Positions 44,304-58,008 are shown, counted from the first letter of the stretch. The stretch: 64,000 nt of DNA from Dactylorhiza incarnata (GCA_033032865.1 JAWHQI010000148.1:5041501-5105500); one strand, 5' to 3'. Notes: generated from the sequence alone by a model not told the origin. Numbers and translations are program-made.

Positions 44304-44539
44304 ACACAGACGTGTGAGTTACTGTAGGGGGAGACAAGAGTTAAAAGTTCTTCCATTGTGTATAGTCCTCTTGTCATTTTGTTTGTTTTCTATTTAATTT
44401 TTGCGTTTATTAATTTTACTATTTCCCTTTTCCTATTTTAATTTTTTTTAGGCAAGTTTAATCGAAGGAGTTTTATTAGTTTGTGTAAATTTCCTTGCAA
44501 AGAATTTCAGCTTCATTTTATCTACTTTAATTATTGAAA

Positions 44540-45667
44540 ATGTCGTCATGGGATATGTCACCTAGCTTTAATGACATGGTTTATTATATGGACCAAATGA
44601 ATGAGTTGAATGCTAGGCAGTGTAGGAACATTATTTGCTTGTTGTGTCGAGGAGAGGGTCATGAATTGAAGGACTGTCCTAGTCTTTTCAATCCTGACCG
44701 CTGCTCCACCACTCATGACAACAGTGTCCCAATCGCTCATTCTGTGCCCATGGAGGCAATTGTGCCCTCTACCCCTGAGCTTGTCTCGTGCATGGACTCC
44801 TCACTCCCTGTGTATGGCTTCACTCCCAGTGATGATGATCACTCATCTGTTAGCCAACAAGGAGAGGAATGGGAGCTCATAGATGCACCTGAGTATGATG
44901 AGGAAAGTATTCTTTCCATCGGGGAGGCGTTAGCAGATCTTTTTGCGGAGGAGCCAAATCTTTGTGTTCCTCCAGTTTTTTTGCAAGATTTTTCTACACA
45001 CATTCTTTATGATCCTATCAAAGTAAAGGAGTGGGGTGATGCTTCGGACTCGGAGGATGCTCCAAAGTGGGTTGAGGAGGATACTCTCTCTGATGAGGAG
45101 GTTTGCACTTCTTCAGGGGACGAGGAGGTCCAAACCACCACTGAGGCCCTTGAGTTCTTGGGTTCCCCTCGCCTTGATACTTACGATGATGATAGCGATC
45201 TATCCTTGGATCCTGTTGGGAGTGAGACCGGGACCACTCCCCCGATTTCTGATTATTTTTGTCCTTCTTCTCTTTTATTTCTTGACCCCCCTTCTTCACC
45301 CGAGCCTGTGCAGGTTGAATCTTTACAGGTACCCCAGGAGGACTTGGAGCATGTTGCTCAAGTCAATGATGAGTGTATCCTCATATGTGAGGAGGTTGAT
45401 CCCCCCTCCGTAGAGGAAGCTCCACTCATTTCCTTCTCCTCCTGCTGCCTCCCTGGAGATGATACCTTGCTGGGCAAGGATATTTTTGGTGAGTTGAGTG
45501 AGGATTCCTCCTCTTCTTATTTTTTATTCCCTCTACCTGTGACGAGCAGGTATTATTTATATTCGGGTAGAGGCGTGACTGTTCTGTTGCCGTATCGGTA
45601 CCCGCTACCGACACGCATATTAGAACAGTTACCTGTGCACTTCTCTTTTCATAGACCCATTAGCTAG
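44540..45667 (+). CDS. Zinc-knuckle acidic protein of T unit 1 (intact)
   Basis: ATG 44540 to TAG, 375 residues; the upstream in-frame TTG is not a plausible start. One CX2CX4HX4C knuckle, C33-C36-H41-C46 (CLLCRGEGHELKDC), matches the second knuckle of B and C (CRGxxHxLKDC). An acidic linker rich in D/E follows. From SETGTTPPI to the end it aligns with B and C, including the tail RYYLYSGRGVTVL..FHRPIS. This is the only one of the four T copies with the full C-terminus. Function unknown; an accessory RNA-binding protein is the simplest reading. Confidence 0.82.
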   Translation: MSSWDMSPSFNDMVYYMDQMNELNARQCRNIICLLCRGEGHELKDCPSLFNPDRCSTTHDNSVPIAHSVPMEAIVPSTPELVSCMDSSLPVYGFTPSDDDHSSVSQQGEEWELIDAPEYDEESILSIGEALADLFAEEPNLCVPPVFLQDFSTHILYDPIKVKEWGDASDSEDAPKWVEEDTLSDEEVCTSSGDEEVQTTTEALEFLGSPRLDTYDDDSDLSLDPVGSETGTTPPISDYFCPSSLLFLDPPSSPEPVQVESLQVPQEDLEHVAQVNDECILICEEVDPPSVEEAPLISFSSCCLPGDDTLLGKDIFGELSEDSSSSYFLFPLPVTSRYYLYSGRGVTVLLPYRYPLPTRILEQLPVHFSFHRPIS

Positions 45668-47427
45668 AACTATTTTCAATTTGAATAAGTCGTGCTGGGA
45701 GGACAATAACCCCAGTAGTTATCTTACTTTTCCTGCATTTTTATTTCTTCTAATCATGTTTAGTTAACAGTAGTTTATTTTAGTTTGTCTTTTTCTTTTG
45801 TTTTTGTGGAGCTCACCCCTGCAGGTACTCATTGCAAATTCTGAATGGCGGGTTTGCTTCAGATTTCCACGCACCTTCTGGTATGCTCACTTGCTGAGCA
45901 TTGGGTAACTTCTTCCCTAGCTTTCGATTTTGATTTTCACTGTCATATCATTATGTTGTATTGTTTAGATTAAGTCTGGGGGAGAGCCGTTATATGTTAC
46001 CCACTGCACGTGCACATCTCATTTGCATACTAGAAGTATTTTAATTTCAGTTATTTAGTATTGTTCATCATCACTGTACACCACTGCACCCACTTTAGCG
46101 CGCACTCGCTTGTTTGTATGCTTCTGTATATTCAATTCTTGGATGTGATGTAGGAAGTGCTGTATTAGCCAAAATAATTGCAAGATGGAGTGGAATGTTG
46201 ACTCTTGTAGTGCTCTAGTTGAATACTCGTGTTTGCATAGGGATTTGAGTAGAATTAGTTTTTGTTTATGCTTCTAATTTATAATTTATAGATTTGCGTA
46301 GATTTTAATTTATTTTACTCAAAATGGTGAATGTGGTTGAATCTTGCGGTAGCGTGGTATTGTGTGTAGGCGAATGTGAGGTTCGTGTTGCTCGAGTCGG
46401 GAGGAAGGATTACCTTTCTCGGGGGTTAAGAACTTGCCCCAAGCGACTCTCGAAGCATGGGTGCGAATGACTTGCAAGTTGAGCGTGACATAGGCCATCT
46501 ATTTGGCAAGCTTGAGCTTTGTTCTACCACTCCTATACACTAACCGTTGCTAGCCTATTTTGTGCCTACCCGATCTTTTGATTCAGCCCCACCATACTTC
46601 ACCAAGGCCTAAAAGCTAATCCTATTATCGCAACCAAAAATTAAGCTAAGAGCATTTATGAATTGTAATTTTTCAATGCGGTGCGGTGATGCGTAACTTC
46701 AGTGTTGATGTGGAAGTTTTAAAAAAAATGTCTTTGTGCTGAGAATTGTGCTAATTAATTTGGGGATAAAAAGAAAAGAAAAAGAAAAAGAAAAAGAAAA
46801 ATATATATATATATATATACTTATCCCTAGCGCTTTAATTGAAGCATATTTTGGTATTGATTGTTGTAGGCCGTGTGCACACCCGGTTTCAAAGTCATGT
46901 CTGGGGGTGTGTTACACGTGTATTATTGGGGCTGCTATGATTTAGCACTTTTGTGTGCTCATTTGGGTTGCGATTAGCCTTCACGTTTATCTTTGCATTC
47001 CAAACCGTAACCCAAGCCTCATGTATACCTAAAGTCCTATCGATTCGTCTTGTGAGTTCACTAGCGCCGTGGAGAGAGTGTGACCGGGCGAGCATCTGGT
47101 TCTCGACGTTGATGGATTTCAACGGAGAAAATTCCGAGTTCCGGTCTTGGGTAACATTCACCTGCGCGTCTAGCTTAATTTCGTACTATGCGAGACCACG
47201 AGATTCACCAACATTCCATTGTTGAGTAAAAATAAATTCCTTTTTACGCATTTACACTTTTATAAAGTAGCTAGCATATGTAAAAACTTCTTCTAATGAA
47301 CTTCTATGCACACTAGTAGGAAACTTCGCATTCTATTCCATGTTTGCATTTTTTTTGGTTAGCTATGCTTTTCCTACTCCGCCGGATATGTTTACTCGGG
47401 ACGCGCAAACAGGTAAGTCTGGGGGTG
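45668..47427 (+). other. 3' non-coding region of T unit 1
   Basis: No gene. Stem-loop 45695-45715, PPT-like motifs at 45971-45984, 46898-46910 and 47415-47427 (terminal), conserved block 46190-46460, (GAAAAA)n(TA)n microsatellite 46766-46820, and the 'GTGACCGGGCGAGC..TGATGGATTTCA' stretch at about 47078-47122. Confidence 0.78.
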
Positions 47428-48860
47428 TGATGAGTCCCATTTATATACACATTTATGGACTCATCTGGGCCGGTATTTGAGTCAATGCACTACATTTTAG
47501 ATCCATAATCACTCATATTTGTTCTCTACCTGTTATTCCAAGCTAAGTGCACTTTTAGGCCCGTTTCGATGTATTTTCTTGTTTATCTTACTCATGCTTT
47601 ATGTTGCAATTCAATTTCTATATTTGAGAATGTGTGGAATGCCCATTTACGTGGCCTGACGATCTTTAATGTTGATACGGGGGTTGTGCGAGTGTTCCGG
47701 GGCGCAAAAACTGCACAGGAACACTACGCACGACCACTGGACATAGTGCGCACGACCACTGGTCGTGCGCTAGTGATCGTGCATTAATTCCAACCTAAAA
47801 AGTGGCCTGACTGGCTTAACGCACGCCCACTGGACATAGTGCGCACGACCACTGGTCGTGCGCCACTGATCGTGCGCATTGAAAACCTGCACCTGTCTAT
47901 AAATAGCTGCTCCGCGAAAACAGCCGTAACTCCTTCGTTTTTAGGTCTTTTTGAGCGCCGTTTTTTGCGTTTTTTTCATTCTAAGCCTCCTCTATTCATC
48001 TAGAGACTTCAAGGAAGAGATTGGATCTTACTTTCATCATCAAGGAAGGTTTAAAGAGCATTTGGACATCGTCGGGTCGTGACACGAAGAAGACGGGCCA
48101 TTGGGAGGAAGTGACAGCCCTCCTTTACCCCGGACGCAGTTGAGGACCGAGCTTGGACGCGGATTGACAACCCAGCGATTCCAACCGTGAATCCCAGCAA
48201 GGCTTTGGAGTCGGTCGAATCTCTTACTCTTTATTCTTTTGAAATGATGTTTGTATGCTAAACTCTCTATTTTTTGGATGAAGAGCTTGATAAATCCATA
48301 TATGTAACTTTTATTTCATGTTTATGAAATTACTTTTGATTTATTCAAGTGTATGAGGTGCGCTATTGTCATTCATCTTCCATCCTCCATTACCCTCCAT
48401 TCCATTCCGCTTAACTTCTCTTCCACTACGTGAGCCTACTCTTCCATTCGCCAAGCTAAGCGGTGCTAACAGCCCGTGTAATCCACTTCATTTCCGCTAG
48501 TGCGAACCACCTCATCCACTTGCCTACTCGCCCATCCGCCTACCGAAGCAGTGCATCGCGGCCTGCATAGTTTCCATCCGCCCGGCGAAGCAGCGCATAG
48601 CGGCCTGCATAGGAGTAGTGATTTAGTTGTTTTATTTTGTTTTCCGCAAATCAAACCAACCCTAGCCTTTCACATCCATCCGACTTAAGGACTTCAATCT
48701 CAAGTCCTCCTCAATAGTCAACTCCACCTTACTGTGTTCCTTCCGAGATCGATACTCGGGGATTTACTCCTCGTTTTATATTACTTGAACGATCGGTACA
48801 CTGCCGTGTCGTGCCGCAGTCTAGCCACCATCTATAGTGGTGTGTAGGATTTGCACACCA
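47428..48860 (+). mobile_element. T LTR2 (1433 bp), shared by units 1 and 2
   Basis: TGATGAGTCC..GCACACCA, preceded by a polypurine tract and followed by a primer site, so it serves as 3' LTR to its left and 5' LTR to its right. Confidence 0.92.
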
Positions 48861-49120
48861 AGTTTTTGGCGCCGTTGCCGGGGAACACAGACGTGTGAGT
48901 TACTGTAGGGGGAGACAAGAGTTAGAAGTTCTTCCATTGTGTATAGTCCTCTTGTCATTTTGTTTGTTTTCTATTTAATTTTTGCGTTTATTAATTTTAC
49001 TATTTCCCTTTTCCTATTAAAATTTTTTTTAGGCAAGTTTAATCGAAGGAGTTTTATTAGTTTGTGTAAATTTCCTTGCAAAGAATTTCAGCTTCATTTT
49101 ATCTGCTTTAATTATTGAAA

Positions 49121-50209
49121 ATGTCGTCATGGGATATTTCACCTAGCTTTAATGACATGGTTTATTATATGGACCAAATGAATGTGTTGAATGCTAGGCA
49201 GTGTAGGAACATTGTTTGCTTGTTGTGTCGATGAGAGGGTCATGAATTGAAGGACTGTCCTAGTCTTTTCAATCCTGACCGCTGCTCCTCCACTCATGAC
49301 AACAGTGTCCCTATCGCTCATTCTATGCCCATGGAGGCAATTGTGCCCTCTACCCCTGAGCTTGTCTCGTGCATGGACTCCTCACTCCCTGTGTATGGCT
49401 TCACTCCCAGTGATGATGATCACTCATCTGTTAGCCAACAAGGAGAGGAATGGGAGCTCCTAGATGCACCTGAGTATGATGAGGAAAGTATTCTTTCCAT
49501 CGGGGAGGCGTCAGCAGATCTTTTTGCGGAGGAGCCAAATCTTTGTGTTCCTCCAGTTTTTTTGCAAGATTTTTCTACACACATTCTTTATGATCCAATC
49601 AAAGTAAAGGAGTGGGGTGATGCTTCGGACTCGGAGGATGCTCCAAAGTGGGTTGAGGAGGATACTCTCTCTGATGAGGAGGTTTGCACTTCTTCATGGG
49701 ACGAGGAGGTCCAAACCACCACTGAGGCCCTTGAGTTCTTGGGTTCCCCTCGCCATGATACTTACGATGATGATAGCGATCTATCATTGGATCCTGTTGG
49801 GAGTGAGACCGGGACCACTCCCCCAATTTCTGATTATTTTTGTCCTTCTTCTCTTTTATTTCTTGACCCCCCTTCTTCACCCGAGCCTGTGCAGGTTGAA
49901 TCTTTACAGGTACCCCAGGAGGACTTAGAGCATGTTGCTCAAGTCAATGATGAGTGTATCCTCATATGTGAGGAGGTTGATCCCCCCTCCGTAGAGGAAG
50001 CTCCACTCATTTCCTTCTCCTCCTGCTGCCTCCCTGGAGATGATACCTTGCTGGGCAAGGATATTTTTGGTGAGTTGAGTGAGGATTCCTCCTCTTCTTA
50101 TTTTTTATTCCCTCTACCTGTGACGAGCAGGTATTATTTATATTCGGGTAGAGGCGTGACTGTTCTGTTGCCGTATCGGTACCCGCTACCGACACGCATA
50201 TTAGAATAG
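49121..50209 (+). pseudogene. Zinc-knuckle protein of T unit 2 (broken)
   Basis: ATG 49121. A GGA to TGA change at 49232-49234 stops translation inside the zinc knuckle, between its second Cys and the His. The rest stays open to a premature TAG at 50207-50209 (CAG to TAG), which also removes the last 13 residues. Otherwise nearly identical to unit 1. Confidence 0.85.
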
Positions 50210-52008
50210 TTACCTGTGCACTTCTCTTTTCATAGACCCATTAGCTAGAACTGTTTTCAATTTGAATAAGTCGTGCTGGGAGGACAATAACCCCAGTAGT
50301 TATCTTACTTTTCCTGCATTTTTATTTCTTCTAATCATGTTTAGTTAACAGTAGTTTATTTTAGTTTGTCTTTTTCTTTTGTTTTTGTGGAGCTCACCGC
50401 TGCAGGTACTCATTGCAAATTCTTAATGGCGGGTTTGCTTCAGATTTCCACGCACCTTCTGGTATGCTCACTTGCTGAGCATTGGGTAACTTCTTCCCTA
50501 GCTTTCGATTTTGATTTTCACTGTCATATCATTATGTTGTATTGTTTAGATTAAGTCTGGGGGAGAGCCGTTATATGTTACCCACTGCACGTGCACATCT
50601 CATTTGCATACTAGAAGTATTTTAATTTCAGTTATTTAGTATTGTTCATCATCACTGTACACCACTGCACCCACTTTAGCACGCACTCGCTTGTTTGTAT
50701 GCTTCCGTATATTCAATTCTTGGATGTGATGTAGGAAGTGCTGTATTAGCCAAAATAATTGCAAGATGGAGTGGAATGTTGACTCTTGTAGTGCTCTAGT
50801 TGAATACTCGTGTTTGCATAGGGATTTGAGTAGAATTAGTTTTTGTTTATGCTTCTAATTTATAATTTATAGATTTGCGTAGATTTTAATTTATTTTACT
50901 CAAAATGGTGAATGTGGTTGAATCTTGCGGTAGCGTGGTATTGTGTGTAGGCGAATGTGAGGTTCGTGTTGCTCGAGTCGGGAGGAAGGATTACCTTTCT
51001 CGGGGGTTAAGAACTTGCCCCAAGCGACTCTCGAAGCATGGGTGCGAATGACTTGCAAGTTGAGCGTGACATAGGCCATCTATTTGGCAAGCTTGAGCTT
51101 TGTTCTACCACTCCTATACACTAACCATTGCTAGCCTATTTTGTGCCTACCCGATCTTTTGATTCAGCCCCACCATACTTCACCAAGGCCTAAAAGCTAA
51201 TCCTATTATCGCAACCAAAAATTAAGCTAAGAGCATTTATGAATTGTAATTTTTCAATGCGGTGCGGTGATGCGTAACTTCAGTGTTGATGTGGAAGTTT
51301 TAAAAAAAAATGTCTTTGTGCTGAGAATTGTGCTAATTAATTTGGGGATAAAAAGAAAAGAAAAAGAAAAAGAAAAAGAAAAAAAATATATATTTATATA
51401 CTTATCCCTAGCGCTTTAATTGAAGCATATTTTGGTATTGATTGTTGTAGGCCGTGTGCACACCCGGTTTCAAAGTCATGTCTGGGGGTGTGTTACACGT
51501 GTATTATTGGGGCTGCTATGATTTAGCACTTTTGTGTGCTCATTTGGGTTGCGATTAGCCTTCACGTTTATCTTTGCATTCCAAACCGTAACCCAAGCCT
51601 CATGTATACCTAAAGTCCTATCGATTCGTCTTGTGAGTTCACTAGCGCCGTGGAGAGAGTGTGACCGGGCGAGCATATGGTTCTCGACGTTGATGGATTT
51701 CAACGGAGAAAATTCCGAGTTCCGGTCTTGGGTAACATTCACCTGCGCGTCTAGCTTAATTTCGTACTATGCGAGACCACGAGATTCACCAACATTCCAT
51801 TGTTGAGTAAAAATAAATTCCTTTTTACGCATTTACACTTTTATAAAGTAGCTAGCATATGTAAAAACTTCTTCTAATGAACTTCTATGCACACTAGTAG
51901 GAAACTTCGCATTCTATTCCATGTTTGCATTTTTTTTGGTTAGCTATGCTTTTCCTACTCCGCCGGATATGTTTACTCGGGACGCGCAAACAGGTAAGTC
52001 TGGGGGTG
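50210..52008 (+). other. 3' non-coding region of T unit 2
   Basis: Same order of blocks as unit 1: stem-loop near 50276-50296, conserved block about 50771-51041, microsatellite 51347-51400, terminal polypurine tract 51996-52008. Confidence 0.75.
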
Positions 52009-53440
52009 TGATGAGTCCCATTTATATACACATTTATGGACTCATCTGGGCCGGTATTTGAGTCAATGCACTACATTTTAGATCCATAATCACTCATATT
52101 TGTTCTCTACCTGTTATTCCAAGCTAAGTGCACTTTTAGGCCCGTTTCGATGTATTTTCTTGTTTATCTTACTCATGCTTTATGTTGCAATTCAATTTCT
52201 ATATTTGAGAATGTGTGGAATGCCCATTTACGTGGCCAGACGATCTTTAATGTTGATACGGGGGTTGTGCGAGTGTTCCGGGGCGCAAAAACTGCACAGG
52301 AACACTACGCACGACCACTGGACATAGTGCGCATGACCACTGGTCGTGCGCTAGTGATCGTGCATTAATTCCAACCTAAAAAGTGGCCTGACTGGCTTAA
52401 CGCACGCCCACTGGACATAGTGCGCACGACCACTGGTCGTGCGCCACTGATCGTGCGCATTGAAAACCTGCACCTGTCTATAAATAGCTGCTCCGCGAAA
52501 ACAGCCGTAACTCCTTCGTTTTTAGGTCTTTTTGAGACCCGTTTTTTGCGTTTTTTCATTCTAAGCCTCCTCTATTCATCTAGGGACTTCAAGGAAGAGA
52601 TTGGATCTTACTTTCATCATCAAGGAAGGTTTAAAGAGCATTTGGACATCGTCGGGTCGTGACACGAAGAAGACGGGCCATTGGGAGGAAGTGACAGCCC
52701 TCCTTTACCCCGGACGCAGTTGAGGACCGAGCTTGGACGCGGATTGACAACCCAGCGATTCCAACCGTGAATCCCAGCAAGGCTTTGGAGTCGGTCGAAT
52801 CTCTTACTCTTTATTCTTTTGAAATGATGTTTGTATGCTAAACTCTCTATTTTTTGGATGAAGAGCTTGATAAATACATATATGTAACTTTTATTTCATG
52901 TTTATGAAATTACTTTTGATTTATTCAAGTGTATGAGGTGCGCTATTGTCATTCATCTTCCATCCTCCATTACCCTCCATTCCATTCCGCTTAACTTCTC
53001 TTCCACTACGTGAGCCTACTCTTCCATTCGCCAAGCTAAGCGGTGCTAACAGCCCGTGTAATCCACTTCATTTCCGCTAGTGCGAACCACCTCATCCACT
53101 TGCCTACTCGCCCATCCGCCTACCGAAGCAGTGCATCGCGGCCTGCATAGTTTCCATCCGCCCGGCGAAGCAGCGCATAGCGGCCTGCATAGGAGTAGTG
53201 ATTTAGTTGTTTTATTTTGTTTTCCGCAAATCAAACCAACCCTAGCCTTTCGCATCCATCCGACTTAAGGACTTCAATCTCAAGTCCTCCTCAATAGTCA
53301 ACTCCACCTTACTGTGTTCCTTCCGAGATCGATACTCGGGGATTTACTCCTCGTTTTATATTACTTGAACGATCGGTACACTGCCGTGTCGTGCCGCAGT
53401 CTAGCCACCATCTATAGTGGTGTGTAGGATTTGCACACCA
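52009..53440 (+). mobile_element. T LTR3 (1432 bp), shared by units 2 and 3
   Basis: Same termini as LTR2. With LTR4 it carries 'GTGGCCAGACG' and 'GCGCATGACC' variants, so LTR3 and LTR4 are sister copies. Confidence 0.92.
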
Positions 53441-53700
53441 AGTTTTTGGCGCCGTTGCCGGGGAACACAGACGTGTGAGTTACTGTAGGGGGAGACAAGA
53501 GTTAGAAGTTCTTCCATTGTGTATAGTCCTCTTGTCATTTTGTTTGTTTTCTATTTAATTTTTGCGTTTATTAATTTTACTATTTCCCTTTTCCTATTAA
53601 AATTTTTTTTAGGCAAGTTTAATCGAAGGAGTTTTATTAGTTTATGTAAATTTCCTTGCAAAGAATTTCAGCTTCATTTTATCTGCTTTAATTATTGAAA

Positions 53701-54702
53701 ATGTCGTCATGGGATATTTCACCTAGCTTTAATGACATGGTTTATTATATGGACCAAATGAATGAGTTGAATGCTAGGCAGTGTAGGAACATTGTTTGCT
53801 TGTTGTGTCGAGGAGAGGGTCATGAATTGAAGGACTGTCCTAGTCTTTTCAATCCTGACCGCTGCTCCTCCACTCATGACAACAGTGTCCCTATCGCTCA
53901 TTGTGTGCCCATGGAGGCAATTGTGCCCTCTACCCCTGAGCTTGTCTCGTGCATGGAATCCTCACTCCCTGTGTATGGCTTCACTCCCAGTGATGATGAT
54001 CACTCATCTGTTAGCCAACAAGGAGAGGAATGGGAGCTCCTAGATGCACCTGAGTATGATGAGGAAAGTATTCTTTCCATCGGGGAGGCGTCAGCAGATC
54101 TTTTTGCGGAGGAGCCAAATCTTTGTGTTCCTCCAGTTTTTTTGCAAGATTTTTCTACACACATTCTTTATGATCCTATCAAAGTAAAGGAGTGGGGTGA
54201 TGCTTCGGACTCGGAGGATGCTCCAAAGTGGGTTGAGGAGGATACTCTCTCTGATGAGGAGGTTTGCACTTCTTCATGGGACGAGGAGGTCCAAACCACC
54301 ACTGAGGCCCTTGAGTTCTTGGGTTCCCCTCGCCATGATACTTACGATGATGATAGCGATCTATCATTGGATCCTGTTGGGAGTGAGACCGGGACCACTC
54401 CCCCGATTTCTGATTATTTTTGTCCTTCTTCTCTTTTATTTCTTGACCCCCCTTCTTCACCCGAGCCTGTGCAGGTTGAATCTTTACAGGTACCCCAGGA
54501 GGACTTGGAGCATGTTGCTCAAGTCAATGATGAGTGTATCCTCATATGTGAGGAGGTTGATCCCCCCTCCGTAGAGGAAGCTCCACTCATTTCCTTCTCC
54601 TCCTGCTGCCTCCCTGGAGATGATACCTTGCTGGGCAAGGATATTTTTGGTGAGTTGAGTGAGGATTCCTCCTCTTCTTATTTTTATTCCCTCTACCTGT
54701 GA
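53701..54702 (+). pseudogene. Zinc-knuckle protein of T unit 3 (C-terminal frameshift)
   Basis: Open from ATG 53701 with the knuckle intact. One T is missing from a T-run near 54680, so the conserved tail is replaced by a short out-of-frame end and a stop at 54700-54702. The lost tail is readable in the other frame up to the same CAG-to-TAG change seen in units 2 and 4. Confidence 0.85.
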
Positions 54703-56576
54703 CGAGCAGGTATTATTTATATTCGGGTAGAGGCGTAACTGTTCTGTTGCCGTATCGGTACCCGCTACCGACACGCATATTAGAATAGTTACCTGTGCAC
54801 TTCTCTTTTCATAGACCCATTAGCTAGAACTGTTTTCAATTTGAATAAGTCGTGCTGGGAGGACAATAACCCCAGTAGTTATCTTACTTTTCCTGCATTT
54901 TTATTTCTTCTAATCATGTTTAGTTAACAGTAGTTTATTTTAGTTTGTCTTTTTCTTTTGTTTTTGTGGAGCTCACCCCTACAGGTACTCATTGCAAATT
55001 CTGAATGGCGGGTTTGCTTCTGATTTCCACGCACCTTCTGGTATGCTCACTTGCTGAGCATTGGGTAACTTCTTCCCTAGCTTTCGATTTTGATTTTCAC
55101 TATCATATCATTATGTTGTATTGTTTAGATTAAGTCTGGGGGAGAGCCGTTATATGTTACCCACTGCACGTGCACATCTCATTTGCATACTAGAAGTATT
55201 TTAATTTCAGTTATTTAGTATTGTTCATCATCACTGTACACCACTGCACCCACTTTAGCGCGCACTCGCTTGTTTGTATGCTTCCGTATATTCAATTCTT
55301 GGATGTGATGTAGGAAGTGCTGTATTAGCCAAAATAATTGCAAGATGGAGTGGAATGTTGACTCTTGTAGTGCTCTAGTTGAATACTCGTGTTTGCATAG
55401 GGATTTGAGTAGAATTAGTTTTTGTTTATGCTTCTAATTTATAATTTGTAGATTTGCGTAGATTTTAATTTATTTTACTCAAAATGGTGAATGTGGTTGA
55501 ATCTTGCGGTAGCGTGGTATTGTGTGTAGGCGAATGTGAGGTTCGTGTTGCTCGAGTCGGGAGGAAGGATTACCTTTCTCGGGGGTTAAGAACTTGCCCC
55601 AAGCGACTCTCGAAGCATGGGTGCGAATGACTTGCAAGTTGAGCGTGACATAGGCCATCTATTTGGCAAGCTTGAGCTTTGTTCTACCACTCCTATACAC
55701 TAACCGTTGCTAGCCTATTTTGTGCCTACCCGATCTTTTGATTCAGCCCCACCATACTTCACCAAGGCCTAAAAGCTAATCCTATTATCGCAACCAAAAA
55801 TTAAGCTAAGAGCATTTATGAATTGTAATTTTTCAATGCGGTGCGGTGATGCGTAACTTCAGTGTTGATGTGGAAGTTTTAAAAAAAAATGTCTTTGTGC
55901 TGAGAATTGTGCTAATTAATTTGGGGATAAAAAGAAAAAGAAAAAGAAAAAAAATATATATTTATATACTTATCCCTAGCGCTTTAATTGAAGCATATTT
56001 TGGTATTGATTGTTGTAGGCCGTGTGCACACCCGGTTTCAAAGTCATGTCTGGGGGTGTGTTACACGTGTATTATTGGGGCTGCTATGATTTAGCACTTT
56101 TGTGTGCTCATTTGGGTTGCGATTAGCCTTCACGTTTATCTTTGCATTCCAAACCGTAACCCAAGCCTCATGTATACCTAAAGTCCTATCGATTCGTCTT
56201 GTGAGTTCACTAGCGCCGTGGAGAGAGTGTGACCGGGCGAGCATATGGTTCTCGACGTTGATGGATTTCAACGGAGAAAATTCCGAGTTCCGGTCTTGGG
56301 TAACATTCACCTGCGCGTCTAGCTTAATTTCGTACTATGCGAGACCACGAGATTCACCAACATTCCATTGTTGAGTAAAAATAAATTCCTTTTTACGCAT
56401 TTACACTTTTATAAAGTAGCTAGCATATGTAAAAACTTCTTCTAATGAACTTCTATGCACACTAGTAGGAAACTTCGCATTCTATTCCATGTTTGCATTT
56501 TTTTTGGTTAGCTATGCTTTTCCTACTCCGCCGGATATGTTTACTCGGGACGCGCAAACAGGTAAGTCTGGGGGTG
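54703..56576 (+). other. 3' non-coding region of T unit 3
   Basis: Same blocks as unit 1; the (GAAAAA)n tract near 55930-55970 is shorter and accounts for much of the 12-bp difference in unit length. Confidence 0.75.
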
Positions 56577-58008
56577 TGATGAGTCCCATTTATATACACA
56601 TTTATGGACTCATCTGGGCCGGTATTTGAGTCAATGCACTACATTTTAGATCCATAATCACTCATATTTGTTCTCTACCTGTTATTCCAAGCTAAGTGCA
56701 CTTTTAGGCCCGTTTCGATGTATTTTCTTGTTTATCTTACTCATGCTTTATGTTGCAATTCAATTTCTATATTTGAGAATGTGTGGAATGCCCATTTACG
56801 TGGCCAGACGATCTTTAATGTTGATACGGGGGTTGTGCGAGTGTTCCGGGGCGCAAAAACTGCACAGGAGCACTACGCACGACCACTGGACATAGTGCGC
56901 ATGACCACTGGTCGTGCGCTAGTGATCGTGCATTAATTCCAACCTAAAAAGTGGCCTGACTGGCTTAACGCACGCCCACTGGACATAGTGCGCACGACCA
57001 CTGGTCGTGCGCCACTGATCGTGCGCATTGAAAACCTGCACCTGTCTATAAATAGCTGCTCCGCGAAAACAGCCGTAACTCCTTCGTTTTTAGGTCTTTT
57101 TGAGACCCGTTTTTTGCGTTTTTTCATTCTAAGCCTCCTCTATTCATCTAGGGACTTCAAGGAAGAGATTGGATCTTACTTTCATCATCAAGGAAGGTTT
57201 AAAGAGCATTTGGACATCGTCGGGTCGTGACACGAAGAAGACGGGCCATTGGGAGGAAGTGACAGCCCTCCTTTACCCAGGACGCAGTTGAGGACCGAGC
57301 TTGGACGCGGATTGACAACCCAGCGATTCCAACCGTGAATCCCAGCAAGGCTTTGGAGTCGGTCGAATCTCTTACTCTTTATTCTTTTGAAATGATGTTT
57401 GTATGCTAAACTCTCTATTTTTTGGATGAAGAGCTTGATAAATCCATATATGTAACTTTTATTTCATGTTTATGAAATTACTTTTGATTTATTCAAGTGT
57501 ATGAGGTGCGCTATTGTCATTCATCTTCCATCCTCCATTAACCTCCATTCCATTCCGCTTAACTTCTCTTCCACTACGTGAGCCTACTCTTCCATTCGCC
57601 AAGCTAAGCGGTGCTAACAGCCCGTGTAATCCACTTCATTTCCGCTAGTGCGAACCACCTCATCCACTTGCCTACTCGCCCATCCGCCTACCGAAGCAGT
57701 GCATCGCGGCCTGCATAGTTTCCATCCACCCGGCGAAGCAGCGCATAGCGGCCTGCATAGGAGTAGTGATTTAGTTGTTTTATTTTGTTTTCCGCAAATC
57801 AAACCAACCCTAGCCTTTCGCATCCATCCGACTTAAGGACTTCAATCTCAAGTCCTCCTCAATAGTCAACTCCACCTTACTGTGTTCCTTCCGAGATCGA
57901 TACTCGGGGATTTACTCCTCGTTTTATATTACTTGAACGATCGGTACACTGCCGTGTCGTGCCGCAGTCTAGCCACCATCTATAGTGGTGTGTAGGATTT
58001 GCACACCA
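56577..58008 (+). mobile_element. T LTR4 (1432 bp), shared by units 3 and 4
   Basis: Nearly identical to LTR3, including the 'TTTTTGAGACCCG' variant. Confidence 0.92.

Noticed and set aside
44534..44542. Start of the T protein at an upstream TTG
   Set aside because: TTG is not a plausible plant start; the ATG six bases later is in frame and conserved in all four units.
45018..45299. 93-codon minus-strand frame repeated in each T unit
   Set aside because: Antisense shadow of the acidic linker; it persists only because the plus-strand coding sequence does.
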